From Streptobacillus felis (lineage in GTDB: Bacteria > Fusobacteriota > Fusobacteriia > Fusobacteriales > Leptotrichiaceae): DNA of 32,299 bases. The translations under genes were made by a program, and so were the position numbers. Of this stretch, positions 7,969 through 15,730 are shown piece by piece. Location of the stretch: assembly GCF_001559775.1 (NCBI RefSeq), contig NZ_LOHX01000141.1, positions 1-32,299 of the forward strand. The letters run 5' to 3'. The notes under the pieces were generated by a model. That model was not told the origin of the DNA. It searched no databases and saw only the letters and a list, made by a program, of their open reading frames with translations. Within the stretch, counting starts at the first letter, position 1, and each line of letters begins with the position of its first letter.

Positions 7969-9279
7969 TTGACATTTAAAGAAGCAATAGTAACAAGGTT
8001 TCAAGCCATGGTACAAACTCGTGAGCTTAGAAAAAGAGTGTTGTTTACTTTAGGATGTTTTTTAGTTGCTAGAATTGGTGTTCATATTCCAGTTCCTGGA
8101 ATTAATATGGAATTATTCAGAGATTTTACTGGAGGAAGTAGCTTAGCACAATTTTTAAACCTGTTTACAGGTGGAGCTGTGCAGAGAGCATCTATATTCT
8201 CTTTAGGAATCACTCCATATATTAACGCTTCTATAGTATTTCAAATTCTAGGTGTATTATGGCCAAGAATTGAAGAAATGCAAAAAGAAGGTGGAAAAGA
8301 AGCAGATAAAATTACACAATGGACTAGATATTTAACTATAGTTACTACTTTATTCCAATCAGCTGGTATAGCTTTATTATTACAATCTAATAATTTAGTT
8401 AGAGAGCCTGGGACTATATTTGTATTAACTACAGTAGTATTAATTACAGGAGGAACTGCATTCTTAATGTGGTTATCTGAAAGAATTTCTATAAAAGGTA
8501 TAGGTAATGGAACTTCAATGTTAATATTCCTAAATATAGTATCTAATTTACCTCAAGTAGTAAAGGGTACTGTAGATCAATTAAGAACTTCAGGAAGAGG
8601 TCCTGCTTTAGGATATATTTCATTAACTTTATTTGTAGTAATAATTATGATAATGGTTGTTATACAATTAGGTGAAAGAAGAATACCTATACAATATGTA
8701 GGTAAATCAAGTAGAGGTGTAATGGATCAACCATCTGTAGTAGGAAGAAAAACATATCTTCCTGTTAAAATAAATACTGCAGGGGTTATGCCAATAATAT
8801 TCGCATCTATGATAATGGCTGTACCATCAGCTGTTATACCTTTAATTAAAGATGAAGCAAAAAGAGCATATTTATTAAATTTATTTGGACCTAAAGGATG
8901 GGCATACTTATTATTAACTATAGTTTTAATAGTATTATTTTCATTTTTCTATACTGCAATAGTATTTGATCCAGATAAAATAGCAGATAGCTTAAAACAA
9001 AGTGGAGGAAGTATACCTCTTAAGAGAGCAGGTAAAGAAACTTCTGAATTTTTAGAATATGTGGCTACAAGAATTACATTTGGAACTGCAATATTCTTAG
9101 CAATATTAGGTATTTTACCAAACGTTTGGTTTGGATATGTATTAAATATACCAGTAATGCTAGGAGGAACAAGCTTACTAATCTTAGTAGGAGTAGCAGT
9201 AGAATTAATTCAAAATATTGATTCACATATGGCAACACAAAAATATAAAGGGTTTAATAATATTAGAAGAAGAAGATAA
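7969..9279 (+). CDS. secY: Protein translocase subunit SecY
   Basis: This 436-residue polytopic protein is the channel of the Sec translocon, working with SecE, SecG and SecA. The ten-TM pattern is visible: RVLFTLGCFLVARIGVHIPVPG (TM1) and the plug region, GITPYINASIVFQ, the FFYTAIVFDPDKIADSLKQSGG loop and the C-terminal GTSLLILVGVAVELIQNIDSH. TTG at 7969 is chosen because AGAGGTG (7956-7962) is then correctly spaced. The alternative GTG at 7960 lies inside that site. It is the last gene of the operon. The final four codons (Arg-Arg-Arg-Arg) form part of the terminator. Confidence 0.97.
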   Translation: MTFKEAIVTRFQAMVQTRELRKRVLFTLGCFLVARIGVHIPVPGINMELFRDFTGGSSLAQFLNLFTGGAVQRASIFSLGITPYINASIVFQILGVLWPRIEEMQKEGGKEADKITQWTRYLTIVTTLFQSAGIALLLQSNNLVREPGTIFVLTTVVLITGGTAFLMWLSERISIKGIGNGTSMLIFLNIVSNLPQVVKGTVDQLRTSGRGPALGYISLTLFVVIIMIMVVIQLGERRIPIQYVGKSSRGVMDQPSVVGRKTYLPVKINTAGVMPIIFASMIMAVPSAVIPLIKDEAKRAYLLNLFGPKGWAYLLLTIVLIVLFSFFYTAIVFDPDKIADSLKQSGGSIPLKRAGKETSEFLEYVATRITFGTAIFLAILGILPNVWFGYVLNIPVMLGGTSLLILVGVAVELIQNIDSHMATQKYKGFNNIRRRR

Positions 9280-9294
9280 TCTTCTTCTTTTTTT
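9265..9294 (+). terminator. Terminator built from the secY C-terminal arginine codons
   Basis: AGAAGAAGA (9268-9276) pairs with TCTTCTTCT (9280-9288), and the loop is exactly the TAA stop codon. A T-run (9288-9294) follows. The four AGA codons of SecY form the left arm. Confidence 0.8.
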
Positions 9295-9332
9295 ATAATT
9301 ATTTTTTTCTTTGATTTTCCTTATAATTTTTA

Positions 9333-9361
9333 TTGACAAATCTTTTAAAATTTGGTAATAT
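9333..9361 (+). promoter_or_regulatory. Strong sigma-70 promoter of the outer-membrane protein gene
   Basis: TTGACA (9333-9338), a 17-base spacer and TAATAT (9356-9361) give a near-consensus promoter about 50 bases upstream of the coding start. This suggests an abundant product. Confidence 0.75.
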
Positions 9362-9413
9362 ATCCTTAAAGGCATTGTATGTCAAAATTTTAAGGAGAAA
9401 TGAGGAAAATAAT

Positions 9414-10490
9414 ATGAACAAAAAAACATTATTAGCATTATTAGGGATTTCAAGCTTAGCATTAGCTGCATCACCATTTGATTTCTCTAAAGCAGAACCA
9501 TTTAAATTAGAAGCAGAAACTAAAGCTATAGTAGGAAACGTTATTGAAAAAGAATTCAATATTAAAACTACTACATTCGCTCACGAAAACAGATTAACTG
9601 TAGACTTATATGAATTTGCAAAAGTTACAGGAAAAGTTGCTTACGGAGCAGGAATGGGACAAGCTCAATTAATAGCAGATAAAACAGGAGCAGAAGTTGA
9701 ATTAAACTTTAAAGAATATGGTAAATTTGATACAGCTATGTATGCAAGTAAAGATTTCACTGCAGGATATGAATACTCAACAAAAGTTAACAAAGTTAAA
9801 GTAACTGCAGACGCAAGATATGACTTAAGTGGAGAATTTAAACAACATGAAGTAACATTAGGTGCAAAATCTGAGTATATGGTAAATGATAAATTAGATG
9901 CATCAGCAAAAGTTAAATTAGGTTATGCTAAAACAAAAGGAGTAAATACACATACTGTTAAAACTGGAGTTGAAGGTACTGTAGAATATAGACCAACAAC
10001 TAATTTAACATTAGGTGCAAAAGCTTCAGTAAACCCTACATTTACAATTAGCGAAAGTAAACTTTCATCAACAGTGATAACAAACAAATTATCAGGAGAT
10101 GTAAAATATATTCCAGTAAAGAATTTAACATTAAAATCAAATGCTGAAGTTGAAGTTCCAGTAACTATTTCAAAAGATAATAATAATTTAAGTGTAATTG
10201 CAACTGTAAATGGTAAAGTAGGATCAAGTGTTGCTTATGATATTACTAAAGAATTACATAGAGTGGACTCTTTAGTTATTACACCAGCTTTAGAAACTAA
10301 GTTTTCTTATTCAGCATCACCTGTGTTAACAATAACACCATCAGTTAACTTAAAATATTCAATACTTAAAAATTTAGATTTCACATCTAAAGCTGCAGCA
10401 GAAGTTAAATTTGCAAATGATTCAAATAATAAATTTGGGTACAATTCAGTTGTGCCAGGAATTTCTGCAGGATTAAAATATACTTGGTAA
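9414..10490 (+). CDS. Outer-membrane beta-barrel protein, abundant porin-like
   Basis: This 358-residue protein starts at ATG 9414 (GAGG eight bases before). The open frame extends further upstream, but the signal peptide begins here. MNKKTLLALLGISSLALAAS is a classical Sec signal peptide, probably cleaved near residue 20. The rest alternates charged and hydrophobic residues in about 14-18 strands separated by short turns, and it ends in YTW, the aromatic C terminus recognised by the BAM machinery. Lysine content is high. The strong promoter and solitary, well-terminated gene suggest a major porin-like protein. I see no named family, and specificity is unknown. Confidence 0.75.
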   Translation: MNKKTLLALLGISSLALAASPFDFSKAEPFKLEAETKAIVGNVIEKEFNIKTTTFAHENRLTVDLYEFAKVTGKVAYGAGMGQAQLIADKTGAEVELNFKEYGKFDTAMYASKDFTAGYEYSTKVNKVKVTADARYDLSGEFKQHEVTLGAKSEYMVNDKLDASAKVKLGYAKTKGVNTHTVKTGVEGTVEYRPTTNLTLGAKASVNPTFTISESKLSSTVITNKLSGDVKYIPVKNLTLKSNAEVEVPVTISKDNNNLSVIATVNGKVGSSVAYDITKELHRVDSLVITPALETKFSYSASPVLTITPSVNLKYSILKNLDFTSKAAAEVKFANDSNNKFGYNSVVPGISAGLKYTW

Positions 10491-10498
10491 TAATAAAT

Positions 10499-10523
10499 AA
10501 TGGGCATTTAAATGCCCATTTTT
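10499..10523 (+). terminator. Terminator between convergent barrel gene and ylmH
   Basis: AATGGGCATT (10499-10508) and AATGCCCATT (10511-10520) form a perfect inverted repeat followed by TTTTT on the plus strand. It sits between two convergent genes and could also act on ylmH readthrough. Confidence 0.8.
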
Positions 10524-10524
10524 A

Positions 10525-11265
10525 TTACTCATATTTTTTAATTATCCATCTTTTTTTCCCTTTTTTACTATCTTCTAATTCTTCTGATATTAAAAATTTA
10601 CCATATTTTCTTATAGTTAATATGTCATTTTTTTTTACTACCTTGTTTTTTTCCTTGCATACTTCATAATCTATTTGTACTAGTCCTGCTTCTATTAATT
10701 CTACTGCCTTATTTCTTGAGAGATTTGTAATATCTGAAACAAAATTATCTAATCTATTAGAACTAATATTAGATTTAATATCTTTATAATTATATGAAAA
10801 ATTTTCTTTATTACTTATTTCTATTTTACATTCATTTTTCCCTATATGTTTTAAATTTTTTGTAATTACTTCTAATATACTATTAGAAACAATTATATAT
10901 CCTACATTATTTTCAACAAAAATATCACCTATCATTTCTCTTTTGATATTAAGACCCATTAATGATCCAAGAAAATCTTTGTGAGTATACTCTCTAAATT
11001 TATTATTTATCCTTATTTCTAATATGCTATATTCAAATTCAGGTTCATATGGAGTAAAACATATCTGTTTTCTGTCATAACCTTTAGTATATGTGTATAT
11101 ATTGCCATAATTTTTACTCAGTTTTTTATAAATATTAGGGGTAACAAATATTTCAGTACATACACCTATTTCGTATTCTAAGGCCATATCTAAAGCGTTA
11201 TAGACTTTAATTGCCATTTCATTATTACCGATTTTTCTTAAAAATTCTTCTTTATTTATTTTCAC
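10525..11265 (-). CDS. ylmH: S4-domain RNA-binding protein, YlmH family
   Basis: This 246-residue protein matches the YlmH pattern: an N-terminal alpha/beta region, the central DFLGSLMGLNIKREMIGDI motif and GYIIVSNSI, then a C-terminal S4 RNA-binding domain (about residues 175-235; NRLDNFVSDITNLSRNKAVE and following). Family knowledge: YlmH is encoded beside ftsZ/divIVA in many Firmicutes, and it can act like RqcP on obstructed 50S subunits in ribosome-associated quality control. The start is GTG at 11265-11263 with GGTGAT upstream. The gene is alone here, with none of its usual division-cluster neighbours. A second S4 protein, RqcP, lies 4.5 kb away. Confidence 0.85.
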   Translation of the reverse strand: MKINKEEFLRKIGNNEMAIKVYNALDMALEYEIGVCTEIFVTPNIYKKLSKNYGNIYTYTKGYDRKQICFTPYEPEFEYSILEIRINNKFREYTHKDFLGSLMGLNIKREMIGDIFVENNVGYIIVSNSILEVITKNLKHIGKNECKIEISNKENFSYNYKDIKSNISSNRLDNFVSDITNLSRNKAVELIEAGLVQIDYEVCKEKNKVVKKNDILTIRKYGKFLISEELEDSKKGKKRWIIKKYE

Positions 11266-11280
11266 ATTATCACCAAAGAT

Positions 11281-11309
11281 ATTTTAGCATAAAAAATATA
11301 TATAGTAAA
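11281..11309 (-). promoter_or_regulatory. Promoter of ylmH
   Basis: On the minus strand, TGCTAAAAT (an extended -10, with TAAAAT at 11286-11281) lies 17 bases from TTTACT (11309-11304). The -35 is weak and the -10 good. Confidence 0.45.
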
Positions 11310-11318
11310 ATTAAAATG

Positions 11319-11363
11319 AAAACAATTGCATATTATTAAAAATTAGTATTAAAACGTTTGCAT
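11319..11363 (+). promoter_or_regulatory. Two cre-like direct repeats upstream of the adhesin promoter
   Basis: AAAACAATTGCAT (11319-11331) and AAAACGTTTGCAT (11351-11363) repeat with a 32-bp period, about three helical turns. The second ends four bases before the -35 box. Extended by their flanks, both resemble the LacI/CcpA-type cre consensus WTGAAARCGYTTWCW (about 12/15 and 13/15 by eye). Binding by such a regulator is inference. Confidence 0.45.
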
Positions 11364-11367
11364 TATA

Positions 11368-11395
11368 TTGACATAATCTTTTTTCAAGTTATAAT
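11368..11395 (+). promoter_or_regulatory. Consensus promoter of the trimeric autotransporter gene
   Basis: TTGACA (11368-11373), a 16-base spacer and TATAAT (11390-11395) match both consensus hexamers exactly. The start ATG is 30 bases downstream of the -10. Confidence 0.85.
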
Positions 11396-11424
11396 ATATT
11401 AGTAAATATTAGGAGAGTGAGATT

Positions 11425-13068
11425 ATGCAAAAGAAAAAAAATGCTATCATAGCATTTATGCTTTTAAGTTTTTTAGGTTATTCAAATTATACTAATGATG
11501 AAATTGATCAAAAAATCAATGAATTAAGAACAGAAATGCAAATGAACTATCTTAATAGAGCTAATGGAAGATATATTTTGCAAAGATATGATAATGGATT
11601 AGGTAATGATTTATCAAGAGCAAACAATTCTATAGCCTATGGTTTAGAAAATTCTATAAATGGTGATGAAAGCCTTGCACTAGGATATATTAACATACTT
11701 GGTGATAATAATATGAAATCGAATTATAGTTTAATTACTGGATATAGAAATAAGGTTTATGGTAGTAATAGTGCAGTAGTTGGAAGTAATATTAAAATAA
11801 ATGAAGCAAAAAATTCTGAACATGGTCATGATATATTTGTATTAGGTTCTAATATTTCTGTGGAAGGATTTAAAGATGGAATAATTTTAGGTAATATGTC
11901 AGTAGGTAAAGAAAATGCATTATCTATAGGTAGTGAGATTAAAAAGAGAAAAATAGTATTCTTAAAAGATGGAGAAGTAAGTGAAGATAGTAGTGAAGCT
12001 ATAACAGGGAAACAGTTATATACAGGAGAAAGTATTAATGTTGAAAAATGGAAGGAAAAATTAGGGATAGGAGAAAATTCTGTAGATAAACCTGAATTAG
12101 TAATACTTGACCAAAAAAAATCTAATCAAGCTGGTAATGATGTATGGAATGGTACTTCTAATGATTCTTTTGCATTAGGACATTATAATATTGTTGAAAA
12201 GAATATGGATAATAGTATTGCAAATAATACTTACATATTAGGTAGATCTAATACTACTTCTGGTTCTTTTAATCAAGTTATTGGATATAATAATAAGGTT
12301 AGTGGTAGTAATAGTACAGTTATAGGGAATAATAATATTGTTAATGAAGGTAAAAATTCAGAATATGGACATGATGTATATATTTTAGGTTCAAATATTA
12401 ATGTTGAAAGTAATGTAAAGGATGCTATAATTTTAGGAAATGATTCTAAAGCGATTTCTAACGCTTTATCTATAGGAAAAATTGACAAAACTAGAAAAAT
12501 AGTTTTTCTATCTAAAGGTGAAATTAGTGCTGAAAGTACAGAAGCTGTAAATGGTGCTCAGCTTTATGAGGAAAAAGAAGAAAGAAAAGAGCAAATAAAA
12601 GCATTAACTGATAATGATAAAAAAATAGAAAATAAAATTAAAAATTTAGAAACTAATAAGGCTGATAGAACTGAAGTTAAACAATTGATAGATGAAAAAG
12701 TAGATGGTCTTGTTTTTGAAAATTCAAATATGGAATTAAATAAAAAAGTACAGGAAATAAGGAAAGAAGTTACATCTGCTATAGCAATGGCAAATATTCC
12801 TAGTTTATTACCAGGTAGTAAATTTTCTATAGGTGCAGCTGTAGGGACTAATAAAGGAAATAGTGCATTTGCAATGGGTGTTAATGGGAAATTAGGTAAT
12901 TTTGGATATAAGGCAAGTTTAGGAATTGCAGGTCATAAAAATGTTAGCTTTGGAGCAGGACTATCATATAGCTTTGGTAAAGAAGAAAAGGTAAATAAAG
13001 ATTTAAATGAAAAGATAAATAAATTAGAACAAGAAATATTAGAATTAAAAAATATGTTGAAAAAATAA
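11425..13068 (+). CDS. Trimeric autotransporter adhesin (YadA-like)
   Basis: This 547-residue type Vc secreted adhesin is expected on the cell surface as a trimer. Order: signal peptide (1-20, IIAFMLLSFLGYS); short coiled coil; YadA-type head repeats (SxAxGxxN-like, 66-180); neck 1 (EDSSEAITGKQLY, to 199); a second head module (about 240-360); neck 2 (AESTEAVNGAQLY, to 381); coiled-coil stalk (382-448); and four-strand membrane anchor (about 449-518, with SAIAMANIPSLLPGSKFSIG). Residues 102-199 and 283-381 are diverged copies of each other. Unlike most family members, the protein does not end at the last beta strand. A further 29-residue coiled coil (519-547) follows. The ligand is unknown. 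It has a consensus promoter and cre-like sites upstream. Confidence 0.9.
   Translation: MQKKKNAIIAFMLLSFLGYSNYTNDEIDQKINELRTEMQMNYLNRANGRYILQRYDNGLGNDLSRANNSIAYGLENSINGDESLALGYINILGDNNMKSNYSLITGYRNKVYGSNSAVVGSNIKINEAKNSEHGHDIFVLGSNISVEGFKDGIILGNMSVGKENALSIGSEIKKRKIVFLKDGEVSEDSSEAITGKQLYTGESINVEKWKEKLGIGENSVDKPELVILDQKKSNQAGNDVWNGTSNDSFALGHYNIVEKNMDNSIANNTYILGRSNTTSGSFNQVIGYNNKVSGSNSTVIGNNNIVNEGKNSEYGHDVYILGSNINVESNVKDAIILGNDSKAISNALSIGKIDKTRKIVFLSKGEISAESTEAVNGAQLYEEKEERKEQIKALTDNDKKIENKIKNLETNKADRTEVKQLIDEKVDGLVFENSNMELNKKVQEIRKEVTSAIAMANIPSLLPGSKFSIGAAVGTNKGNSAFAMGVNGKLGNFGYKASLGIAGHKNVSFGAGLSYSFGKEEKVNKDLNEKINKLEQEILELKNMLKK
11728..12567 (+). repeat. Internal tandem duplication of the adhesin head-neck module
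   Basis: Codons 102-199 (11728-12021) and 283-381 (12271-12567) encode related modules. Shared landmarks in order are GYxNKVxGSNS, NExKNSExGHD, ILGSNIxVE, IILGN, NALSIG, RKIVFL and a neck ending in QLY. Each module is about 98 residues. The DNA copies have diverged. Confidence 0.75.
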
Positions 13069-13069
13069 T

Positions 13070-13091
13070 ATAGGCCTCATTGGAGGCCTAT
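13070..13091. terminator. Shared hairpin between adhesin and M13 peptidase genes
   Basis: ATAGGCCTC (13070-13078) / GAGGCCTAT (13083-13091) has a 4-nt loop. Only the minus-strand direction is followed by a T-rich run (ATTATTTTTTC), so it terminates the peptidase best. For the adhesin it lacks a T-run. Confidence 0.65.
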
Positions 13092-14971
13092 TACCATATA
13101 CTTAATCTTTTTTCTTTTTCTAGATACATTTTATCATCTTTATTAATACCAAATGCTGTGTAGAAATCATCAATATTTTTAGGTTGCATATTTGCACGTA
13201 ATTCAGCTGGTGCATGAACATCTGTAGAAAGTAATAGGTTAGTGTATTCTGGTGTTGATTTAATAGCCCAAGATTTAGCCCAAGAAATAAAGAAATCTTG
13301 AATAGAATAATCTTCTAACTCTTTTAATGCATCAAGCGCACAACTTAATCCACCAAGATCAGCAATGTTTTCAGAAACAGTAAGTTTTCCATTAACAAAA
13401 CCATCTTGATAAGGAATATTATCAAATTGTTCAACCATCTTTTCTGTTAATTTATTAAAGTTTTCAAAGTCTTCATCATCCCACCAATTATTTAGATTAC
13501 CATCTTTATCAAATTTAGCTCCATTATTATCAAAGGCATGTGAAATTTCATGTGCTATTACTGCTCCTATAGAACCATAATTAGATGATTTATTTCTATT
13601 AAAATTATAGAAAGGTTCTTGTAATATAGCTGCAGGGAAGCATATTAAATTTAGTGTTGGATGATAATATGCATTTACAGTAGCAGGACTCATGGCCCAT
13701 TTTTTTCTATCTACAACCTCGTTTATTTTCTTAAAATTATTTAGTAAAGAAACTCTTGTTATATTTAAATTATTATCAAAATATGAATGATCTTCTCTAA
13801 CTATATATTTCTTATACTTTTCATCATATTCTTCGGGATATCCTATAAGTACATCCATACTTTCAAGCTTATTTATAGCTTGATCTATAGTATTTTTTTT
13901 AAGCCAAGTATTTTCTTTTAATCTTTTTTTGTATGTTAATATTATTTTGTTAACCATTTCTAATACATCTTTTTTTGCTTCATTACCAAAATATTTTTTT
14001 GCATAAAAATCACCTATAACACCAGAAAATATACTAGAAATATAGTTATAGCAGTATTTTTTGTTATCTAATGATTTTTCTTTTCCTAAAATATAGTTAG
14101 AATATTTTTCACCTAATAATCTTAAGTTTTCTGTTAATAAAGATGTGTTACTTAAAATATATCTAACTATCATCCAAGATTTCAATAATTCAAAAGTATT
14201 TTGATTGATAAATTGGTCAATGTTTTTAAAATAAACTGGTTCTGTAACTATTACATTATCTATTTTTTTGAATATTTTATTTATTACTTCATATATATTA
14301 ATATTGTTACTATACTCTTTAAGTACATAAATATTCATAGGATTATATAGTTTTGAGTAATCAGTTCTTTCTGTAGAAGATTTAACATATTCAAAAAAAG
14401 ATAAGTCATATTTTATTGCGTTATCTACATGTAATATGCTAGTTTCTTCATCAAAGAAATATTTTAATACTTCTACTGCCATTTCCCTATATTTTTCAAG
14501 AAATACTTCTTTTTTTTCTGTATAATATTGCTCCTTATTTGGTAATATAGTAGGAGCAACACTAAGGTATAAAGAGTGTTTGTTAGAATCTTTCATATCT
14601 ATACTTACTATTGGGGAAAAAGGTAATGTATAACCATTACATATTAAGTGAAATAGTTTTGAATTAAGTGTATCAAAATTATCAATTTCTATTAAAAAAT
14701 TTATCATTTTTTTTATTGGTTCTACACCATATTTGTCTCTTTGCTCTATATTTAATCCTTGCTTATATAACTTAAGGAAATTATTCATTTCTTTGCTTAT
14801 TTCTTCATTTGAATTTGTTAAAAGTTTATCAATATCATTTAAAATAATATCCTCGGTTTTAAAATGTAATTCTGAGAAACTACTTATGCTAGTTCTACCT
14901 TCAGGTATAACGGCATTATCTAGCCACTTCTTATTAACTGCCATATATAGATTGTCTTTAAAATTTTCCAT
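13091..14971 (-). CDS. pepO: M13-family zinc endopeptidase (PepO/neprilysin type)
   Basis: This 626-residue metallopeptidase probably cleaves short peptides. The zinc motif HEISH (474-478) has catalytic Glu475. The third ligand lies in ENIAD (534-538). NAYYHPTLNLICFPAAILQ (about 433-451) is the substrate-binding strand, and His586 and Arg592 in HAPAELRAN correspond to transition-state and substrate-binding residues in neprilysin. There is no signal peptide or N-terminal TM, so it is expected in the cytoplasm like lactobacillal PepO. The start ATG follows AGGAGG. It has its own promoter, divergent from the lipoprotein-rqcP pair. The 3' end is shared with a hairpin. Confidence 0.92.
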   Translation of the reverse strand: MENFKDNLYMAVNKKWLDNAVIPEGRTSISSFSELHFKTEDIILNDIDKLLTNSNEEISKEMNNFLKLYKQGLNIEQRDKYGVEPIKKMINFLIEIDNFDTLNSKLFHLICNGYTLPFSPIVSIDMKDSNKHSLYLSVAPTILPNKEQYYTEKKEVFLEKYREMAVEVLKYFFDEETSILHVDNAIKYDLSFFEYVKSSTERTDYSKLYNPMNIYVLKEYSNNINIYEVINKIFKKIDNVIVTEPVYFKNIDQFINQNTFELLKSWMIVRYILSNTSLLTENLRLLGEKYSNYILGKEKSLDNKKYCYNYISSIFSGVIGDFYAKKYFGNEAKKDVLEMVNKIILTYKKRLKENTWLKKNTIDQAINKLESMDVLIGYPEEYDEKYKKYIVREDHSYFDNNLNITRVSLLNNFKKINEVVDRKKWAMSPATVNAYYHPTLNLICFPAAILQEPFYNFNRNKSSNYGSIGAVIAHEISHAFDNNGAKFDKDGNLNNWWDDEDFENFNKLTEKMVEQFDNIPYQDGFVNGKLTVSENIADLGGLSCALDALKELEDYSIQDFFISWAKSWAIKSTPEYTNLLLSTDVHAPAELRANMQPKNIDDFYTAFGINKDDKMYLEKEKRLSIW

Positions 14972-14992
14972 AATATCCTCCTAATTAATATG

Positions 14993-15021
14993 ATTATACC
15001 ATGAATATTAGACTTTGAAAA
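14993..15021 (-). promoter_or_regulatory. Extended -10 promoter of pepO
   Basis: On the minus strand, TGGTATAAT (an extended -10, TATAAT at 14998-14993) has a 17-base spacer to TTTTCA (15021-15016). This -35 overlaps the -35 of the divergent promoter. Confidence 0.6.
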
Positions 15022-15043
15022 GTATAGAAAAATGTGGTAAAAT
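15015..15043 (+). promoter_or_regulatory. Promoter of the lipoprotein-rqcP pair
   Basis: TTGAAA (15015-15020), 17 bases and TAAAAT (15038-15043) lie just upstream of the lipoprotein gene. The -35 is superimposed on that of pepO in the other direction. Confidence 0.6.
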
Positions 15044-15061
15044 ATATTTGAGGTGATTATT

Positions 15062-15730
15062 ATGAAAAAATATTTAGGTATAATGATATTAGCGTTTACA
15101 GCTATTTCGTGCACATCTTTAGACGAATATTTAAAAGATAGAAATTTAATTACACAAAATGATCATATTAAATATATTGAAATAAAAGAAAAAAAAGAAG
15201 AAAAGCCTGTCAAAAAAGAAGAAAAGAAAGTTGAAACAAAAAAACAAGAAATAGTTAAAGTAGAGAAGAAAACAGAGGTAGTAGAAAAGAAAGTAGACCC
15301 CCAAAAAAATGTAGTAAATCCTAAAAATGCAAAAACAAATGCAGAAGTTAAATCAACTATAATTAAGTCAGAAAACCCAGTTAAAGAAGTAAAAAAAGAA
15401 GAAAAGAAAGTGGTAGAGAATAAGGTAGTTGAAAAAAAAGAAGTTGTTGAAGTTAAAGTAAGTAATACTAAAATTGAAGAAACTGTAGTTAAGTTTGATG
15501 ATACAGATTTAAAAATAGTTAAATTTATAGCAGAACAAGTTGTGGAAAATGAAGAACAAATTAAACGTAAAACTGTTGAAAGTATACAAAGATTAGAAGA
15601 AAAAGGATATAAGTATTCTGCAAGAGAATTTTTAGCTAAAGCTTATGATAATATTAAAAAGACTAATGTTAATTCATATATTTTGGCTGCAGCGAGAGTT
15701 ATGAATAATATAGAAAGAGAAGGAAGATAA
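15062..15730 (+). CDS. KE-rich lipoprotein of unknown function
   Basis: This is a 222-residue protein from ATG 15062. The GTG at 15053 is part of the GAGGTGA ribosome binding site. The signal peptide MKKYLGIMILAFTAISC ends in a probable lipobox (AISC, Cys17), so lipid anchoring is likely. Residues about 40-145 are almost entirely Lys, Glu and Val in imperfect repeats (KKEEKKVE, VVEKKEVVEV), a charged, probably extended spacer. The C-terminal 75 residues form a predicted helical domain (IVKFIAEQVVENEEQI, YSAREFLAKAYDNIKK). A spacer that holds a helical domain away from the membrane, perhaps across the periplasm, is inference. I do not recognise a family. Its TAA overlaps the rqcP ATG (TAATG). 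Confidence 0.7.
   Translation: MKKYLGIMILAFTAISCTSLDEYLKDRNLITQNDHIKYIEIKEKKEEKPVKKEEKKVETKKQEIVKVEKKTEVVEKKVDPQKNVVNPKNAKTNAEVKSTIIKSENPVKEVKKEEKKVVENKVVEKKEVVEVKVSNTKIEETVVKFDDTDLKIVKFIAEQVVENEEQIKRKTVESIQRLEEKGYKYSAREFLAKAYDNIKKTNVNSYILAAARVMNNIEREGR

Noticed and set aside
9333-9413. Longer N terminus of the outer-membrane protein from 9333
   Set aside because: It would start inside the promoter -35 box and place the signal peptide internally.
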